Assembly: GCA_964628035.1 (NCBI GenBank)
Contig: CAZVPI010000012.1
Span: 1 to 64,000, forward strand
Source: UBA2199 sp964628035
GTDB lineage: Bacteria; Acidobacteriota; Aminicenantia; UBA2199
Length of the DNA stretch: 64,000 bases
Reading direction: 5' to 3'
The notes under the pieces were generated by a model. The model saw only the letters and a list, made by a program, of their open reading frames with translations. It did not search any database and was not told where the DNA came from. A program made the position numbers and the translations under genes. Shown here one piece after another: positions 63,276-64,000 of the stretch. Within the stretch, counting starts at the first letter, position 1. Each line of letters begins with the position of its first letter.

Positions 63276-63415
63276 CCCTCGATCCATTTCTCTGCTTTTA
63301 TAATAGTATCAGAGTGTTTGGGATTCAAGGTACAATCGATTCCGCCCTTCATCCGCGGGGCTATCGGCCGGCCGAATCCTTCCAAACTGCCGGCGGCAGC
63401 CGGCGTGGCGCGCGG

Positions 63416-63694
63416 CTACAGGATGATGTTTTCCTGCTCAGCCAGCTTGGACTTGACCATGCGGAACATCTCGTAGTAGTCGATGTTGGAGTTGCGGATC
63501 TCGTTCAGCTTGTCCTTGAGGATGTCCTTGACCTTCTCGTCGAGGGCGTCCTCCTTCTCCAGCTCCTGGGTGATGATGGCCTGGACGTCGGCGACCACCG
63601 CCTCGCGGTTTTCCACAAAAATGAGCTTTTCGGCAAGCAGGCCTTTCACGACATGGAAGGCGAGGTGCTCGATCTGCTGCTTGTTCAGTCTCAT
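63416..63694 (-). CDS. DUF507-family protein (second of two)
   Basis: A 92-residue helical protein with the DUF507 start MRLNKQQIEHLAFHVVKGLL, an acidic middle (ITQELEKEDALDEKVKDIL) and end MVKSKLAEQENIIL. Paralogue of the gene at 62172-62459. Start at 63694 is preceded by TACAAT (63702-63707, gap 7 nt) and TTGTGC 17 bp further, so it is leaderless. Confidence 0.8.
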   Translation of the reverse strand: MRLNKQQIEHLAFHVVKGLLAEKLIFVENREAVVADVQAIITQELEKEDALDEKVKDILKDKLNEIRNSNIDYYEMFRMVKSKLAEQENIIL

Positions 63695-63701
63695 CGGCAC
63701 G

Positions 63702-63730
63702 ATTGTAACAAATTTTGGCACCCAGCACAA
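63702..63730 (-). promoter_or_regulatory. Promoter of the second DUF507 gene (leaderless)
   Basis: Minus strand TTGTGC (63730-63725), 17-bp spacer, TACAAT (63707-63702), 7 nt to the ATG at 63694. Confidence 0.7.
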
Positions 63731-63760
63731 GGGCCTTTTAGCAATAAATTCATAATAATC

Positions 63761-63975
63761 GAACCCAATAACCAGTCGGCCACCAGAAGGTTCGCCGGTC
63801 CTTCGAGGTGCCACGCTGCCGGCCCCGCCAGGGGCGGCGTCCCCGAGGGGCGATTGCCCCGAGTGGGATACCATGTACCATGTACCCTGTTAAAGGCAGA
63901 AGAGTGGCCCCTGGATGGCATCGGTCTTCAACGTGGTACTTGGTACGTGGTACATGGAACCTCTATCACTACCAC
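63761..63975 (+). repeat. GTACCAC-type inverted repeat, copy H, with internal GC insert
   Basis: A degenerate flank is followed by CGAGGTGCCACG, a GC-rich insert (63812-63850, CTGCCGGCCCCGCCAGGG...) similar to one in copy E, then ACCATGTACCATGTACC arm, core GTTAAAGGCAGAAGAGTGG, CCCCTGGATGGCATCGG and right arm GTGGTACTTGGTACGTGG. CTATCACTACCAC hexamers follow at about 63963. Nothing coding is seen to the window end. Confidence 0.83.
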
Positions 63976-64000
63976 TTGCGTTTGCTTGTTCATAATATTT

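Overview
The window is about 64 kb of GC-rich, densely coded bacterial chromosome from a diderm (Gram-negative) organism. Evidence for two membranes is an LpxC lipid A enzyme, the murein transglycosylase MltA, outer-membrane barrel-like proteins and several lipoproteins. It also encodes a type IV pilus motor set with a PilS/PilR-type sigma-54 pair. No rRNA gene is present, so the phylum cannot be read directly. The SerA variant, the gene mix and the unusual intergenic repeats suggest an uncultured lineage near Acidobacteriota/Aminicenantes, but this is a weak inference.

Layout. 1-5.8 kb: small YigZ-like and glyoxalase genes, then acyl-ACP synthetase, serA, thiD and a HI0933 flavoprotein. 6-11.6 kb (minus strand): mltA, then an RlmL-like methyltransferase overlapping a DEAH helicase. 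11.7-18 kb: the processing protease prc, a membrane spermidine-synthase-like protein and a YfcC carrier. 18.4-21.9 kb (minus): meaB, methylmalonyl-CoA epimerase and a GH57 glycosidase in one operon. 22-24.3 kb: hsp20 with promoter and terminator, then ispG-thioredoxin. 24.5-29.8 kb (minus): a small lipoprotein, and a four-gene overlapping operon (zinc-ribbon membrane protein, DUF2207-like membrane protein with a Cys-Ala repeat tail, membrane-anchored radical SAM/SPASM enzyme with PqqD-like domain, dgt). 29.9-35.5 kb: SH3/PKD/barrel protein, dnaG-rpoD. 35.7-38.5 kb: a ribbon-helix-helix-like protein and pstC-pstA-pstB. 39-44.8 kb: glycosyltransferase, undecaprenyl-phosphate sugar transferase, a degenerate Clp-like ATPase and an aminotransferase. 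45-49.1 kb (minus): zinc-ribbon coiled-coil protein, split transketolase, ftsE and ftsX. 49.5-57.8 kb: TraF-like protein, then pilB-pilT-pilC-pilS-pilR. 58-60.6 kb: three small membrane proteins and a response regulator fused to LpxC. 60.9-63.7 kb (minus): nth, osmC, two DUF507 genes and a lipoprotein. There are two tRNA genes, Arg(CCG) and one with anticodon CAT.

Three features stand out. First, the Cys-Ala-tailed membrane protein next to a radical SAM/SPASM/RRE enzyme looks like a membrane-bound peptide-modification system. Second, an NtrX-like receiver domain is fused to a complete LpxC catalytic domain. Third, the genome has two pervasive habits. Most promoter-proximal genes have a -10 box only 5-10 nt before the start codon, which predicts leaderless mRNAs. 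Many intergenic gaps, notably those between convergent genes, hold long inverted repeats whose arms are short 6-7 bp iterations of several families; these sometimes supply the stop codon of the adjacent gene.
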